Made by a program: the position numbers and the translations under genes
Shown: positions 16,850 through 25,843 of the stretch, piece after piece
Layout of the letters: each line of letters begins with the position of its first letter
Position numbering within the stretch: position 1 is the stretch's first letter
The notes under the pieces: generated by a model
The model's database searches: none
What the model was told of the DNA's origin: nothing
The model's input: only the letters and a program-made list of their open reading frames with translations
Origin: JBGSUZ01 sp964404895
Lineage (GTDB): Bacteria; Bacillota; Clostridia; Peptostreptococcales; Acidaminobacteraceae
Reading direction: 5' to 3'
Length of the DNA stretch: 64,000 bases
Assembly: GCA_964404895.1 (NCBI GenBank)
Contig: CAYOLV010000002.1
Coordinates: forward strand, 62,001-126,000

Positions 16850-18142
16850 CTATAGTTTCACAAGTCCCTTTTCCATCATCCTGTTTAAGCTTTTCATCGC
16901 GCCAAACTTTGAATGCTCATATGTGAGCCCCCCTTGGAAGTACACAATAAAGGGTTCACGAATAGGTGCGTCGGCACTCAGTTCTATGGAAGATCCCTGA
17001 ACAAATGCACCTGCCGCCATAATTACTTCTGAGGTATAACCTGGCATAGCCCATGGAACTGGTGTCACGTAGGCATCTACTGGGGCGGCACTTTGAATCC
17101 CTTCACAAAAGGCAATGACCTTCTCAGGTGTGCCTAATTTTACAGATTGAATTATGTCAGAGCGCTCTGCATCCCATTTAGGGCAAACATCATAACCTAG
17201 GTCGCTGTAGAGTTTGGAGCAGAACACAGCGCCTTTTAATGCCGCAGCCACAACGGTTGGTGCCATGAATAAACCTTGGAGAAGGCTTCTGGTCTGTCCA
17301 AAAGTTAAACCACATTCTTTGCCAATACCAGGACTGGTCATGCGGTAAGCTACCTTTTCTACCCACTGACTTTTGCCAATAATATAGCCGCCGCTCAGGG
17401 CTAAACCGCCCCCTGGGTTTTTAATCAAGGAACCTGCCATTAAGTCTGCGCCTACTTCAAGGGGCTCTTCCATGGCTAAAAATTCACCATAACAATTATC
17501 CACCATAATGACCACATCTGGCTGAATAGAACGAACTTCATCGATTGCCTGTTTTAAAGCTTTAATGGTCAAAGCCTGACGCCAGCTATAACCGCCGCTT
17601 CTTTGCAAATAGACCATTTTAACCGTATTTTCCTTTAAGTAGGTTTTAACAGCTTCAAGGTCGATGGCGCCATCTTCCAACAAATCTATACCATGATAGT
17701 GAATACCAAATTCTTTCAAAGTTCCCATACCTTCTGAATTCTCTGCAATTCCTATCACATTTTCTAATGTATCATAGGGTTTCCCCGTAATGGCAAGCAT
17801 GGTATCATTGGGTCTTAATACACCTTGCAGACAAAGGGTCAAAGCATGAGTTCCGTTGACAATCAACGGTCTGACAATGGCATCTTCTCCGCCAAAAACC
17901 TCGGCAAATATTTTCTCCACAGTTTCACGGCCTTGATCGTCATAGCCGTAACCCGTATTCCACGAAAAATGAATATCACTCAGTCTGTGATTCTGCATGG
18001 CTTTCAAAACTTTTAACTGATTAAATGAAGCAATTTCATCGATTTTTTTATGTGAAGGGGCAACAGCTGCCTCTACTTTTTTACTTAAGGTGATCAGTGC
18101 TTCGTCTATGCCTAATTCTTTTAAATACAAATCGTAAGTCAT
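16850..18142 (-). CDS. PLP-dependent enzyme of the YnbB / aluminium-resistance family (methionine gamma-lyase-like)
   Basis: 430 residues. The YnbB family signatures are GTHALTLCLQGVLRP, PYDTLENVIG, VDNCYGEF (PLP-contacting Asp) and SLIKNPGGGLALSGGY with the PLP lysine. Annotated in databases as aluminium resistance or a methionine gamma-lyase family protein; the real reaction is uncertain. It sits downstream of hfq, as in Bacillus where ynbB is near hfq and miaA, but a hairpin separates it from hfq, so it probably has its own transcript. Confidence 0.85.
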   Translation of the reverse strand: MTYDLYLKELGIDEALITLSKKVEAAVAPSHKKIDEIASFNQLKVLKAMQNHRLSDIHFSWNTGYGYDDQGRETVEKIFAEVFGGEDAIVRPLIVNGTHALTLCLQGVLRPNDTMLAITGKPYDTLENVIGIAENSEGMGTLKEFGIHYHGIDLLEDGAIDLEAVKTYLKENTVKMVYLQRSGGYSWRQALTIKALKQAIDEVRSIQPDVVIMVDNCYGEFLAMEEPLEVGADLMAGSLIKNPGGGLALSGGYIIGKSQWVEKVAYRMTSPGIGKECGLTFGQTRSLLQGLFMAPTVVAAALKGAVFCSKLYSDLGYDVCPKWDAERSDIIQSVKLGTPEKVIAFCEGIQSAAPVDAYVTPVPWAMPGYTSEVIMAAGAFVQGSSIELSADAPIREPFIVYFQGGLTYEHSKFGAMKSLNRMMEKGLVKL

Positions 18143-18227
18143 TTGAATCTCCTAACTGTTTAACAGCAATATAAATAACCTGATTTTAACCAACTGCTGA
18201 ACATGTGTTCGCAGTGTGGCTAAATTG

Positions 18228-18255
18228 CAAATTAAAGCCCGTCTAATGACGGGCT
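18228..18255 (-). terminator. Terminator of the mutS-mutL-miaA-hfq unit
   Basis: Eight-base perfect stem agcccgtc (18236-18243) with gacgggct (18248-18255) and a four-base loop; the minus strand continues with a short T-rich stretch. Confidence 0.65.
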
Positions 18256-18299
18256 ATAGGTATATGAATCATTAATGTTCCGGAAAAAACTCTTTTTAA

Positions 18300-18560
18300 T
18301 TATCCATCCACTCTTGGCGTCGTACCATTTGGCGTACTAGTGCTTCCAAAATTCACAGCTTTAGTCGGTATAATTGTTGAAACGGCATGCTTGTAAATCA
18401 TTTGCTGTTTGCCTTCACTGTCCATAACGATGGTATAGCTGTCAAATCCTTTAACATAACCTTTGATTTGATAACCGCTCACCAAAAAGATTGTGATTTG
18501 TGTCTTTTCTTTTCTCACTTGATTTAGAAAAATGTCCTGCAAATTGAGTGCCGTTTTCAT
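18300..18560 (-). CDS. hfq: RNA chaperone Hfq
   Basis: 86 residues. The Sm1 motif (NQVRKEKTQITIFLVSGYQ, then GYVKGFDSYTIV) and the Sm2 motif (IYKHAVSTI) are clear. It forms a hexameric ring binding sRNA and mRNA. A short disordered tail follows residue 70. It lies 12 bases after miaA in the usual mutS-mutL-miaA-hfq order. Confidence 0.96.
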   Translation of the reverse strand: MKTALNLQDIFLNQVRKEKTQITIFLVSGYQIKGYVKGFDSYTIVMDSEGKQQMIYKHAVSTIIPTKAVNFGSTSTPNGTTPRVDG

Positions 18561-18572
18561 AAATAACCCCTC

Positions 18573-19514
18573 CTAAATGTTGTAATGTGCCCTAATCTCT
18601 TTTTCTATTATCTCTATAAGAGTGTCAAAATCAGGCTGGGTGTCAATATCGTACCACTTCAGGCTTTGATATCGTTTAAACCAGGTCAGTTGACGTTTGG
18701 CATAGTGACGCGAATGGATTTGTATGTCGTGAATCACTTCGTCTAGCGTTTTTTTACCATCGAGATAAGGGAAAATCTCTTTATAGCCTATACCCTGCAT
18801 TGAGGTAAAACTATCATCTAAACCTAAGTTTTTCAAAAAAATAAGTTCTTCAATCAAGCCTAAGTCAAACATTTCAAGAACGCGCCTATTGATACGATCA
18901 TACAATTTATTGCGATCTCCCGTCAAGCCCATGAGGTAAAAATCAAAACGCTCGTTCGGTACTAAATCTGTTTTAAAATCTGGGACGCCCTCTACGGATT
19001 TCTCTGCAATTTCTATTGCCCTAATAACCCGTTTCACATTGTTCGGGTGAATGCGCTCAGCCGCTTCAGCATCCAGTTCTTCCAATTTGTTGTGTAGAGC
19101 CATTCCACCGAATCCATCGGCAAAAGCTTGCAGTTCGTCTCTTCTAGAATGATCTCTGCTCACGTCGGAAAAATCCATTTCGTATAGGAGTGCGTTGATA
19201 TACAACCCCGTTCCCCCTACGATGATACTGACTTTTCCCCTTGAATGAATGTCGTAAATTCTCTCCTCAGCCAATCGTTTATAATCCGATACGGTAAAAG
19301 GCGTCCTTGGGTCTATAACATCCATCAAATGATGAACAATGCCGTCGCGTTCCATCATGTCTGGTTTAGCACTGCCAATATTCATATGCTCGTAAATCTG
19401 CATCGAATCCGCTGAAATGATTTCGCCGTTCAGCCTTTTTGCCAGTGCGATGGAGGTCTTGGTTTTGCCCACAGCTGTAGGTCCACCTATAATAATTACT
19501 TTTGGTTTGTTCAT
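18573..19514 (-). CDS. miaA: tRNA dimethylallyltransferase
   Basis: 313 residues from the ATG at 19514. The P-loop GPTAVGKT, ISADSMQIY, GGTGLYINALLY and the C-terminal RHYAKRQLTWFKR are diagnostic. It adds the dimethylallyl group to A37 of tRNAs reading UNN codons; MiaB, encoded at 32.3 kb, then methylthiolates the same base. The ATG lies one base after the mutL stop (RBS agagga within mutL), so translation is coupled. A longer reading to 19565 would overlap mutL by about 50 bases and is rejected. Confidence 0.96.
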   Translation of the reverse strand: MNKPKVIIIGGPTAVGKTKTSIALAKRLNGEIISADSMQIYEHMNIGSAKPDMMERDGIVHHLMDVIDPRTPFTVSDYKRLAEERIYDIHSRGKVSIIVGGTGLYINALLYEMDFSDVSRDHSRRDELQAFADGFGGMALHNKLEELDAEAAERIHPNNVKRVIRAIEIAEKSVEGVPDFKTDLVPNERFDFYLMGLTGDRNKLYDRINRRVLEMFDLGLIEELIFLKNLGLDDSFTSMQGIGYKEIFPYLDGKKTLDEVIHDIQIHSRHYAKRQLTWFKRYQSLKWYDIDTQPDFDTLIEIIEKEIRAHYNI

Positions 19515-19515
19515 T

Positions 19516-21513
19516 TTAAGTCCTCTTAAACATTTTTTCAAATTCTGCCTGAGTGATGGAGACAATAATCGGTCGCCCGTGTGGACAAGTATAGGGATCT
19601 TTCAAACCTTTCAGATCTTCAACCAGCCTCTTAACTTCAAAGGCCTGCATACTATCGTTGGCTTTGATTGCAGCTTTGCAGGCAGATTTAATCAATCTGT
19701 CTTTCCAAATATCTGCAGCTGACAAATTGGTATGCAACATAACATCTATCAAATCTTTAAAGAATTTTTCAGTCCCAGGCGCATAGAAGACTAACGGTAC
19801 TTCTCTGACTACAATTTCAAGATCTCCAAAGGACTCATAAATAAATCCTGATTCCGCCATCTTAGGGGCGGCTTCCATAAGGGTTGTCCACTCAGAGTGG
19901 TTAAATGCCAACAAGATGGGCTTTGCAAGTACTTGAGTAATGATTTTACCTTCTTCAAAGGATTTCTTAAATTGTTCATACAATATCTTTTCGTGACCTG
20001 CATGTTGATCAATCACATACAGCTGACCCATCTTTTGAAAGAGTAAATAGGAGTTGAAGACCTGACCAATATATTGTAAATCGTCGTACAACCCTTCTGA
20101 GGTCTTAATAAAAGTGGTCTGTTCCGTGGTCATTTCCGCAGGCTTTTCTTTTACCAGTTCTTCCATTTTAAGATGTGCCAACAGGCTGACATCGAAATTG
20201 CTATTAGGTTTTGTCACTTGGGGTGCAGGTGCTTGGCTTATGGATGTATGGGCTTTATGGGTCTCTAAGGGAGACGTATTCCCTACCTTCTGGTACGTTG
20301 CAGGAGATGTAGGTACCTGCGCTTCTTGAGTGGCACCAGTCTTTTTCTCCTGAGCAGTACCCGACTGTTGCGCCTTATACAACTCTCGCCCATTATGAGG
20401 CGGCAAACTTTCTAGGTCATCATTCTTTAAACTTGACCCATTATCGTTTACTTTTGTCCCACCATCGTTTACTTTTGCCCCATTGTCATTCTTGTATTTA
20501 AAACCTGAAATTTCAGGAATTTGATCTAAGGAGCGAATGGCTTTTCTCAGTCCTAAGAGGATCCAATCCTTTATAGCCATTTCGTTATGGAACTTGACTT
20601 CAGTCTTTGCAGGGTGAATATTCACATCCACTTGATCTGCAGGAATTTCAAGGGACAAGATAGCCCCTGGGAATCTGCCGATAGGCAATTGACCTAGGTA
20701 AGCACCAGTGACTGCGTCCAACATCATTCGACTTTTGATGTACCTCTGATTGACAAAGAAGATCTGCTGACTTCGGTTGCCCCTTGTATAACTGAGTTTA
20801 GACATATAGCCTGTCATTTTCCAGCCGTTTTCTTCAAAACTTACCGGCACCATATTCTGCGCCAATTCCTTATCCAGTACAGAATACATGACTTTATAAG
20901 AGTCACCATCCCCCGGGGTTTTAAAGATGTTCTTGCCGTCTACCACATAAGTAAAGGCAATGTTGCTGTGGGAAAGGGATAAGCGTATCATCAGGTCGCT
21001 GATAGCACTGGTTTCCGCCGCTGTAGACTTCATGAACTTCATACGGGCAGGGGTGTTGAAGAACAAGTCCTTAATTACTATCGTTGTGCCATCTTGGGTA
21101 CCCGTCGCCGATTGTTCAACGACTTTCCCACCAGAGAGTTTGATCAACTGCCCCATATCGTTTGCCCTTTGCTTAGAAGTCATTTCAACATGGCTGACAG
21201 CAGCAATACTGGCGAGGGCTTCCCCTCTGAACCCTAAAGTGGTCAGGGCGTATATATCTTCTATAGTTGAAACTTTGCTGGTGGCATGGCGTTCGAAAGC
21301 CAACTGCATCTCAACAGGCGATATGCCTTTGCCGTTGTCAGTAATCCGAATCAATTTTTTGCCGCCATTTTGAATTTCAACGTAAATACGAGTGGACTCA
21401 GCATCTATAGCGTTCTCAACCAATTCTTTAACCACAGCTGCAGGTCTTTCCACGACTTCGCCTGCGGCTATTTTATTGGCAACTAAAGGGTCTAGTATCA
21501 TAATAGAGGACAT
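19516..21513 (-). CDS. mutL: DNA mismatch repair protein MutL
   Basis: 665 residues. The N-terminal GHKL ATPase has NKIAAGEVVERP, DNGKGI and TLGFRGEAL. A variable linker of about 100 residues rich in Thr, Gln and Pro follows. The C-terminal domain carries DQHAGHEKILYE, matching the DQHAx2Ex4E endonuclease motif, and a CPHGRP zinc-site motif, so this is a nicking MutL as expected in bacteria lacking MutH. The ATG overlaps the mutS stop by one base (TGATG). Confidence 0.96.
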   Translation of the reverse strand: MSSIMILDPLVANKIAAGEVVERPAAVVKELVENAIDAESTRIYVEIQNGGKKLIRITDNGKGISPVEMQLAFERHATSKVSTIEDIYALTTLGFRGEALASIAAVSHVEMTSKQRANDMGQLIKLSGGKVVEQSATGTQDGTTIVIKDLFFNTPARMKFMKSTAAETSAISDLMIRLSLSHSNIAFTYVVDGKNIFKTPGDGDSYKVMYSVLDKELAQNMVPVSFEENGWKMTGYMSKLSYTRGNRSQQIFFVNQRYIKSRMMLDAVTGAYLGQLPIGRFPGAILSLEIPADQVDVNIHPAKTEVKFHNEMAIKDWILLGLRKAIRSLDQIPEISGFKYKNDNGAKVNDGGTKVNDNGSSLKNDDLESLPPHNGRELYKAQQSGTAQEKKTGATQEAQVPTSPATYQKVGNTSPLETHKAHTSISQAPAPQVTKPNSNFDVSLLAHLKMEELVKEKPAEMTTEQTTFIKTSEGLYDDLQYIGQVFNSYLLFQKMGQLYVIDQHAGHEKILYEQFKKSFEEGKIITQVLAKPILLAFNHSEWTTLMEAAPKMAESGFIYESFGDLEIVVREVPLVFYAPGTEKFFKDLIDVMLHTNLSAADIWKDRLIKSACKAAIKANDSMQAFEVKRLVEDLKGLKDPYTCPHGRPIIVSITQAEFEKMFKRT

Positions 21514-24224
21514 CAATTTTTACCCCCAGTTATATTTTTTGCCCGTGTCATCAGTTCATATAAACAATTCATTGCCGCCAGTGGCGTCATTTCCATGACG
21601 TTAAGAGCAGCGATTTCATCGGCTAAAGTTTCTGCTTCACTGCTGCCAAAGAACGTGATTTGCTCTTTAACTTTTTCTGATTTAAAGACTTTTTCTTCTC
21701 TCGGAGCTATTTGCTCTGTTACTTGAGCGTCTCTCAAAACGCTTTCCTCAGTCAGGTGATCTTCTCTCAGCGCGACTAAATTATTATTAATGTCATTGGC
21801 TTCAAGCTTCTTAAGAATGCCTTTAGCCCTTTCAATAACCTCGTTTGGCAGCCCTGCCAGTTTCGCCACTTGAATACCGTAACTTTGACTGGCGCCTCCT
21901 CTAATAATCTTTCTAAGGAAGACAATGTCATCGCCAATTTCTTTAACGGCAATACAGTAGTTCATAACGCCGTGGAATCTGCCTTCAAGCTCTGTCAACT
22001 CGTGATAGTGGGTTGCAAAGAGAGTTTTCGCCCCTATGCCGTCTTTCTTAGAGAGGAATTCAACTACCGACCAAGCAATACTGAGGCCGTCGTAAGTGCT
22101 GGTTCCCCGTCCAATTTCGTCCAATATAATGAGGGACTTTGAAGTGGCATTGTTGAGAATGTTAGCAAGTTCGTTCATTTCTACCATAAAGGTACTCTGA
22201 CCTTGAGAAAGGTCGTCTGAAGCACCGACACGGGTAAAAATACGGTCTACGATGCTGACCTTGGCGTACTCTGCAGGAACAAAACAGCCGATTTGAGCCA
22301 TTAAAGTAATCAGAGCCACTTGTCTTAAGTAGGTCGATTTACCTGCCATATTGGGCCCTGTAATGATATAGAACTGATGTTCATCTTGATCGAGGAAAGT
22401 ATCATTGGGCACGAATTGTCCCGGATCCATCAGATGTTCCACCACGGGGTGTCTGCCATTTTTGATTTCCAAGAGGCATTCATCCTTCACAACAGGACGA
22501 ACGTAGTTATTTTGATAGGAAACCTCTGCATAAGCATAAAGCACATCTATGCTGGCAATGGCATCTGCAGTATGTTTCAGCCGTTGAACCTGTTTAAGCA
22601 GGTCTTCTCTCAGCTCAGTAAAGAGCTGGTATTCCAGCGCCATCATTTTTTCGTCTGCCCCTAAAACCTTTTCTTCCAAAGATTTTAACTCAGGGGTAAT
22701 ATACCGTTCATTATTGGCAAGGGTCTGCTTACGAATGTAATCTTCTGGCACGGACTTGCTGTTGGCACGGGTAACCTCAATGTAATAGCCAAACACTTTA
22801 TTAAAGCCAATCTTCAGGGTTTTGATTCCTGTTCTTTGGCGTTCTCTCTCTTCCACATCTAACAACCACGCTTTGCCGTTAGACAAAATCAATCGGTAGT
22901 CTTTCAAGTCCTCATGGTAATCGTCTTTAAAAATACGACCTTCTTTTATGGTGATGGGGGGTTCGTCGACTAAGCCTGTATCAATGCGCTCATAGACATC
23001 GGTTAAAAGGTCTAGTTGTTCTGCCAACTGATCAACCAAAGGCAAATCTCTGCTAGACAATAAAGCTTTCAAGTCTGGAAGCAGTGCAATGGATTGCTTG
23101 AGGGCAACCAAGTCCCGAGGGTTAATGTTGCCGTAGACTAATTTTGAAGCCAGTCTTTCAAGGTCATAGATTTGTCTCAAAATGACCTTTAACTCTTCTC
23201 GCAAAAATAGGTCTTCGTGGAAACAAGCCACCGCTTCGAGGCGTTGTTCAATTTTCATTTCATCGATTAAAGGCTGTTCGATCCACTGTCTGATTTTACG
23301 CCCACCCATGGCAGTACAAGTCTTATCGAGGACACCAAGTAGCGCCCCTTTCTTGCCCTTTTCTCTCATGGTTTCCACAAGTTCAAGGTTCCGTCTGGTA
23401 AAGCGGTCTATCATCATGTAACTGTTGGAATTGTAATGTTCAATACGGTCGAAATGTTTTAATGGCACCTTTTGTGTTTCTTCTATATAGCCAAGGAGGG
23501 CGCCTACTGCAATGGTTTGCTCTTCTTGAGGCACTAAGCCTAAACTTTCTACAGAAAAGACGCCAAATATTCTTTTAATAATGGACTGAGCAAACTCAGA
23601 CCTGAAGCAAGACTCATGGTAGTGGCTCAAGGTATATTGATTGCCGAGGGCTTTATACAGCCATGGCATTTGCTTTTCAAGTGCGGGGTCTACAATTATT
23701 TCTCGGGGCTCCACCTTTTGAATTTCTTCAAGGAGCCTGTAACTGTCTATGGAAGGGTCAAACAAAGTGGTCTTGAATTCCCCAGTGGTAATGTCTGCAA
23801 AAGCGATGGCGTGGTATTTATTTTTATACAGAGAAAGGACGTAGTTATTGCGCTTTTCGTCAAGCATAGTGGGGTCAATCACCGTTCCCGGCGTAATGAT
23901 CCTAACCACTTCACGTTTGACGAGTCCTTTTGCCAGCGCAGGGTCTTCCGTCTGTTCACAAATAGCCACTTTATAGCCTTTGTCCACCATTCGACCAATA
24001 TAAGCATCCGCCGCATGGTAAGGGATTCCACATAAAGGCGCACGTTCTTCAAGACCACAGTTTCTGCCCGTCAAAGTCAGTTCCAGTTCTCTGGACGCTG
24101 TAATGGCGTCGTCAAAAAACATTTCATAGAAGTCGCCCAGTCTATAGAAAACGATAAAATCTTTATATTGATTTTTTATTTCAAAGTATTGTTTCATCAT
24201 AGGTGTAAGCTGATTGATATCCAT
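21513..24224 (-). CDS. mutS: DNA mismatch repair protein MutS
   Basis: 903 residues from the ATG at 24224 (MDINQLTPMMKQYFEIK), with RBS aggaggt. The mismatch-reading motif FYRLGDFYEMF is near residue 27, the ATPase has GPNMAGKST and ILDEIGRGTSTYDG, and FATHYHELTEL is present. Near the C-terminus QITFF looks like a beta-clamp-binding motif. Only 36 bases separate it from trpF; a TGTTATAAT extended -10 sequence at the trpF stop may give it its own promoter. Confidence 0.97.
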   Translation of the reverse strand: MDINQLTPMMKQYFEIKNQYKDFIVFYRLGDFYEMFFDDAITASRELELTLTGRNCGLEERAPLCGIPYHAADAYIGRMVDKGYKVAICEQTEDPALAKGLVKREVVRIITPGTVIDPTMLDEKRNNYVLSLYKNKYHAIAFADITTGEFKTTLFDPSIDSYRLLEEIQKVEPREIIVDPALEKQMPWLYKALGNQYTLSHYHESCFRSEFAQSIIKRIFGVFSVESLGLVPQEEQTIAVGALLGYIEETQKVPLKHFDRIEHYNSNSYMMIDRFTRRNLELVETMREKGKKGALLGVLDKTCTAMGGRKIRQWIEQPLIDEMKIEQRLEAVACFHEDLFLREELKVILRQIYDLERLASKLVYGNINPRDLVALKQSIALLPDLKALLSSRDLPLVDQLAEQLDLLTDVYERIDTGLVDEPPITIKEGRIFKDDYHEDLKDYRLILSNGKAWLLDVEERERQRTGIKTLKIGFNKVFGYYIEVTRANSKSVPEDYIRKQTLANNERYITPELKSLEEKVLGADEKMMALEYQLFTELREDLLKQVQRLKHTADAIASIDVLYAYAEVSYQNNYVRPVVKDECLLEIKNGRHPVVEHLMDPGQFVPNDTFLDQDEHQFYIITGPNMAGKSTYLRQVALITLMAQIGCFVPAEYAKVSIVDRIFTRVGASDDLSQGQSTFMVEMNELANILNNATSKSLIILDEIGRGTSTYDGLSIAWSVVEFLSKKDGIGAKTLFATHYHELTELEGRFHGVMNYCIAVKEIGDDIVFLRKIIRGGASQSYGIQVAKLAGLPNEVIERAKGILKKLEANDINNNLVALREDHLTEESVLRDAQVTEQIAPREEKVFKSEKVKEQITFFGSSEAETLADEIAALNVMEMTPLAAMNCLYELMTRAKNITGGKN

Positions 24225-24259
24225 GGGACCTCCTAAATACAAAGCTTTTAAGTACAACT

Positions 24260-24268
24260 ATTATAACA
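24260..24268 (-). promoter_or_regulatory. Possible extended -10 promoter for mutS
   Basis: Minus-strand TGTTATAAT overlapping the trpF stop codon, 36 bases before the mutS ATG. No clear -35. If used, mutS-mutL-miaA-hfq are transcribed independently of the trp leader. Confidence 0.5.
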
Positions 24269-24983
24269 TAGTTTGGCTTTGAATTCCTGAGGTTTCCTCA
24301 ATGGCGCTGAGAAAGGCGAGGATTTTTTGAAGATCTTTTTTGCCTGCCGTTTCGATGCCACTGCTGACGTCAATACCCCCTGGCGTATAGTGTTCCAAAA
24401 GTTTTCCCACGTTCCCAGAATGGATTCCCCCTGCCACAATGACTTTCTCTCGTGGCAAGGAAATAGTTTTAAGCAAGTCCCAATCAAAGACTTTGCCCGT
24501 TCCACCATAGGATGAAGGCGCCCATTTATCCAGTAGGTATTTGTCATAAATCGAACTTGTCTCCTCAAATAAACCCTCAGACAAATCCTCTAATACATCC
24601 TCAGACAGCTCTGAAAGATTTAAGCCCATGCTACTAACAGGTATGGCCTTCCATATTTGGATATGTGAAGGTTTCTCTTTCCCAAATAATTGATTTAAGT
24701 GTTGCTTAATGCTTTCAGTACTTTCATTCCCATGAAATTGTAAAATCTGTACACCTGAGTTTAATGCCCCTTCTAACGCCTCAATAGTTGGATTCACAAA
24801 GACCCCTACAGGCTTAAGATTGGGCGATAAGTAGGCAGTCAACTCTTTCAATTGCTGCAAAGTAACCTGTCTTTTGCTAGGTGCCAATACAAAACCCACG
24901 TATTTTAGAAATGGCGAGTCTAGCCGATTTAGATTTTCTATAGTACTTATATCCTGCAGGCCGCAAAATTTGATTTCAGTCAT
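24261..24983 (-). CDS. trpF: Phosphoribosylanthranilate isomerase
   Basis: 240 residues from the ATG at 24983, against the usual 205-220. The beta/alpha barrel motifs KFCGLQD, VGFVLAPSKRQV, GVFVNP, LQFHGNES, GTGKVFDWDLL, VAGGIHSGNV and GIDVSSGIE are present, with the catalytic Cys (FCG) and Asp (FDWD) in place. The extra length comes from an acidic insertion (about residues 125-160). It catalyses the third Trp step (PRA to CdRP) and ends the trp operon. The frame continues to a TTG overlapping the trpC stop, but an aggaggtg RBS 11 bases before the ATG supports the shorter form. Confidence 0.93.
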   Translation of the reverse strand: MTEIKFCGLQDISTIENLNRLDSPFLKYVGFVLAPSKRQVTLQQLKELTAYLSPNLKPVGVFVNPTIEALEGALNSGVQILQFHGNESTESIKQHLNQLFGKEKPSHIQIWKAIPVSSMGLNLSELSEDVLEDLSEGLFEETSSIYDKYLLDKWAPSSYGGTGKVFDWDLLKTISLPREKVIVAGGIHSGNVGKLLEHYTPGGIDVSSGIETAGKKDLQKILAFLSAIEETSGIQSQTML

Positions 24984-25012
24984 TATGTGAAAACACCTCC
25001 TATGTCTATTTA

Positions 25013-25843
25013 TCAAGCGTCTTTATTTTTAACAAAAATATCTTTCAATATTTTAAGTTCCTTTGAATCCCTCATGAGGGCTTCTCCCACAAGGAATCCC
25101 TGATAGCCCGCCTCTCTTAGCAGGCGAATATCTTCTGCAGATGTAATACCGCTTTCGCTGACCCAAAGTGCGTCAGATGGCAGGTCGCTGCTAAGTTCCA
25201 CGCTGTGGCTTAAGGAAGTTTCGAATGTATTCAGATCCCGATTGTTAACCCCAATGATCTTTGCCCCTCCATAACAGGCTTTTTCCAGATCAGCAAGATG
25301 ATGCACCTCCACAAGAACATCCATGCCAAGAGAATGGCTCAGCCCCATCATTTCTTTCAAAGTCTCCTTATCTAAAAGTCTGGCAATGAGTAAGATTGCG
25401 TCTGCGCCAAGGACTGCAGATTCATAAATTTGATAGGAGTCAATAATGAAATCTTTTCTCAATAGCGGACATTTCACCAATGCTCTGACCTTTTTAAAAA
25501 TAGAAGCACTGCCTAAAAAATAGTCCTCTTCCGTCAAAACGCTTATAGCAGAAGCACCTAATTTTTCGTAGGCGGCGGCTATTTTAAGAGGGTCAAAATC
25601 AATGGATATAATACCTTTAGAGGGAGAAGCTCTTTTAATTTCCGCAATGATTGAAATGGGATTACCTACAAGACTCTGGTGAAATCTTCCCAATGATTGA
25701 AGGGCATTTTCTTTTGACAGTTGTTCCGAAAAATGCGCCATGGGCATGTGTTCCTTTTGGATTTCAAGACGCCTCTTTTTTGCGGCCACAATATCCTCTA
25801 AAATGTGAGGTATTCTTTCAACCGATCTGTTTCGCAAGGTCAT
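25013..25843 (-). CDS. trpC: Indole-3-glycerol phosphate synthase
   Basis: 276 residues from the ATG at 25843 (MTLRNRSVERIPHILEDIV). Motifs IIAEIKRASPSKG, VLTEEDYFLGS, LLRKDFIIDSYQIYE, VNNRDLNTFE and VSESGI are diagnostic. It converts CdRP to indole-3-glycerol phosphate. The start lies inside the last 26 bases of the trpA-trpD gene, behind an RBS gggagg, so translation is probably coupled. The longer reading to 25933 would cover the fusion gene's conserved C-terminus in another frame and is rejected. Confidence 0.95.
   Translation of the reverse strand: MTLRNRSVERIPHILEDIVAAKKRRLEIQKEHMPMAHFSEQLSKENALQSLGRFHQSLVGNPISIIAEIKRASPSKGIISIDFDPLKIAAAYEKLGASAISVLTEEDYFLGSASIFKKVRALVKCPLLRKDFIIDSYQIYESAVLGADAILLIARLLDKETLKEMMGLSHSLGMDVLVEVHHLADLEKACYGGAKIIGVNNRDLNTFETSLSHSVELSSDLPSDALWVSESGITSAEDIRLLREAGYQGFLVGEALMRDSKELKILKDIFVKNKDA

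Noticed and set aside
20960..21373. 137-residue plus-strand ORF inside mutL
   Set aside because: Shadow of the conserved MutL ATPase domain on the opposite strand.
23616..24035. 139-residue plus-strand ORF inside mutS
   Set aside because: Antisense to the conserved mismatch-binding and connector domains of MutS; no RBS and no recognisable product.
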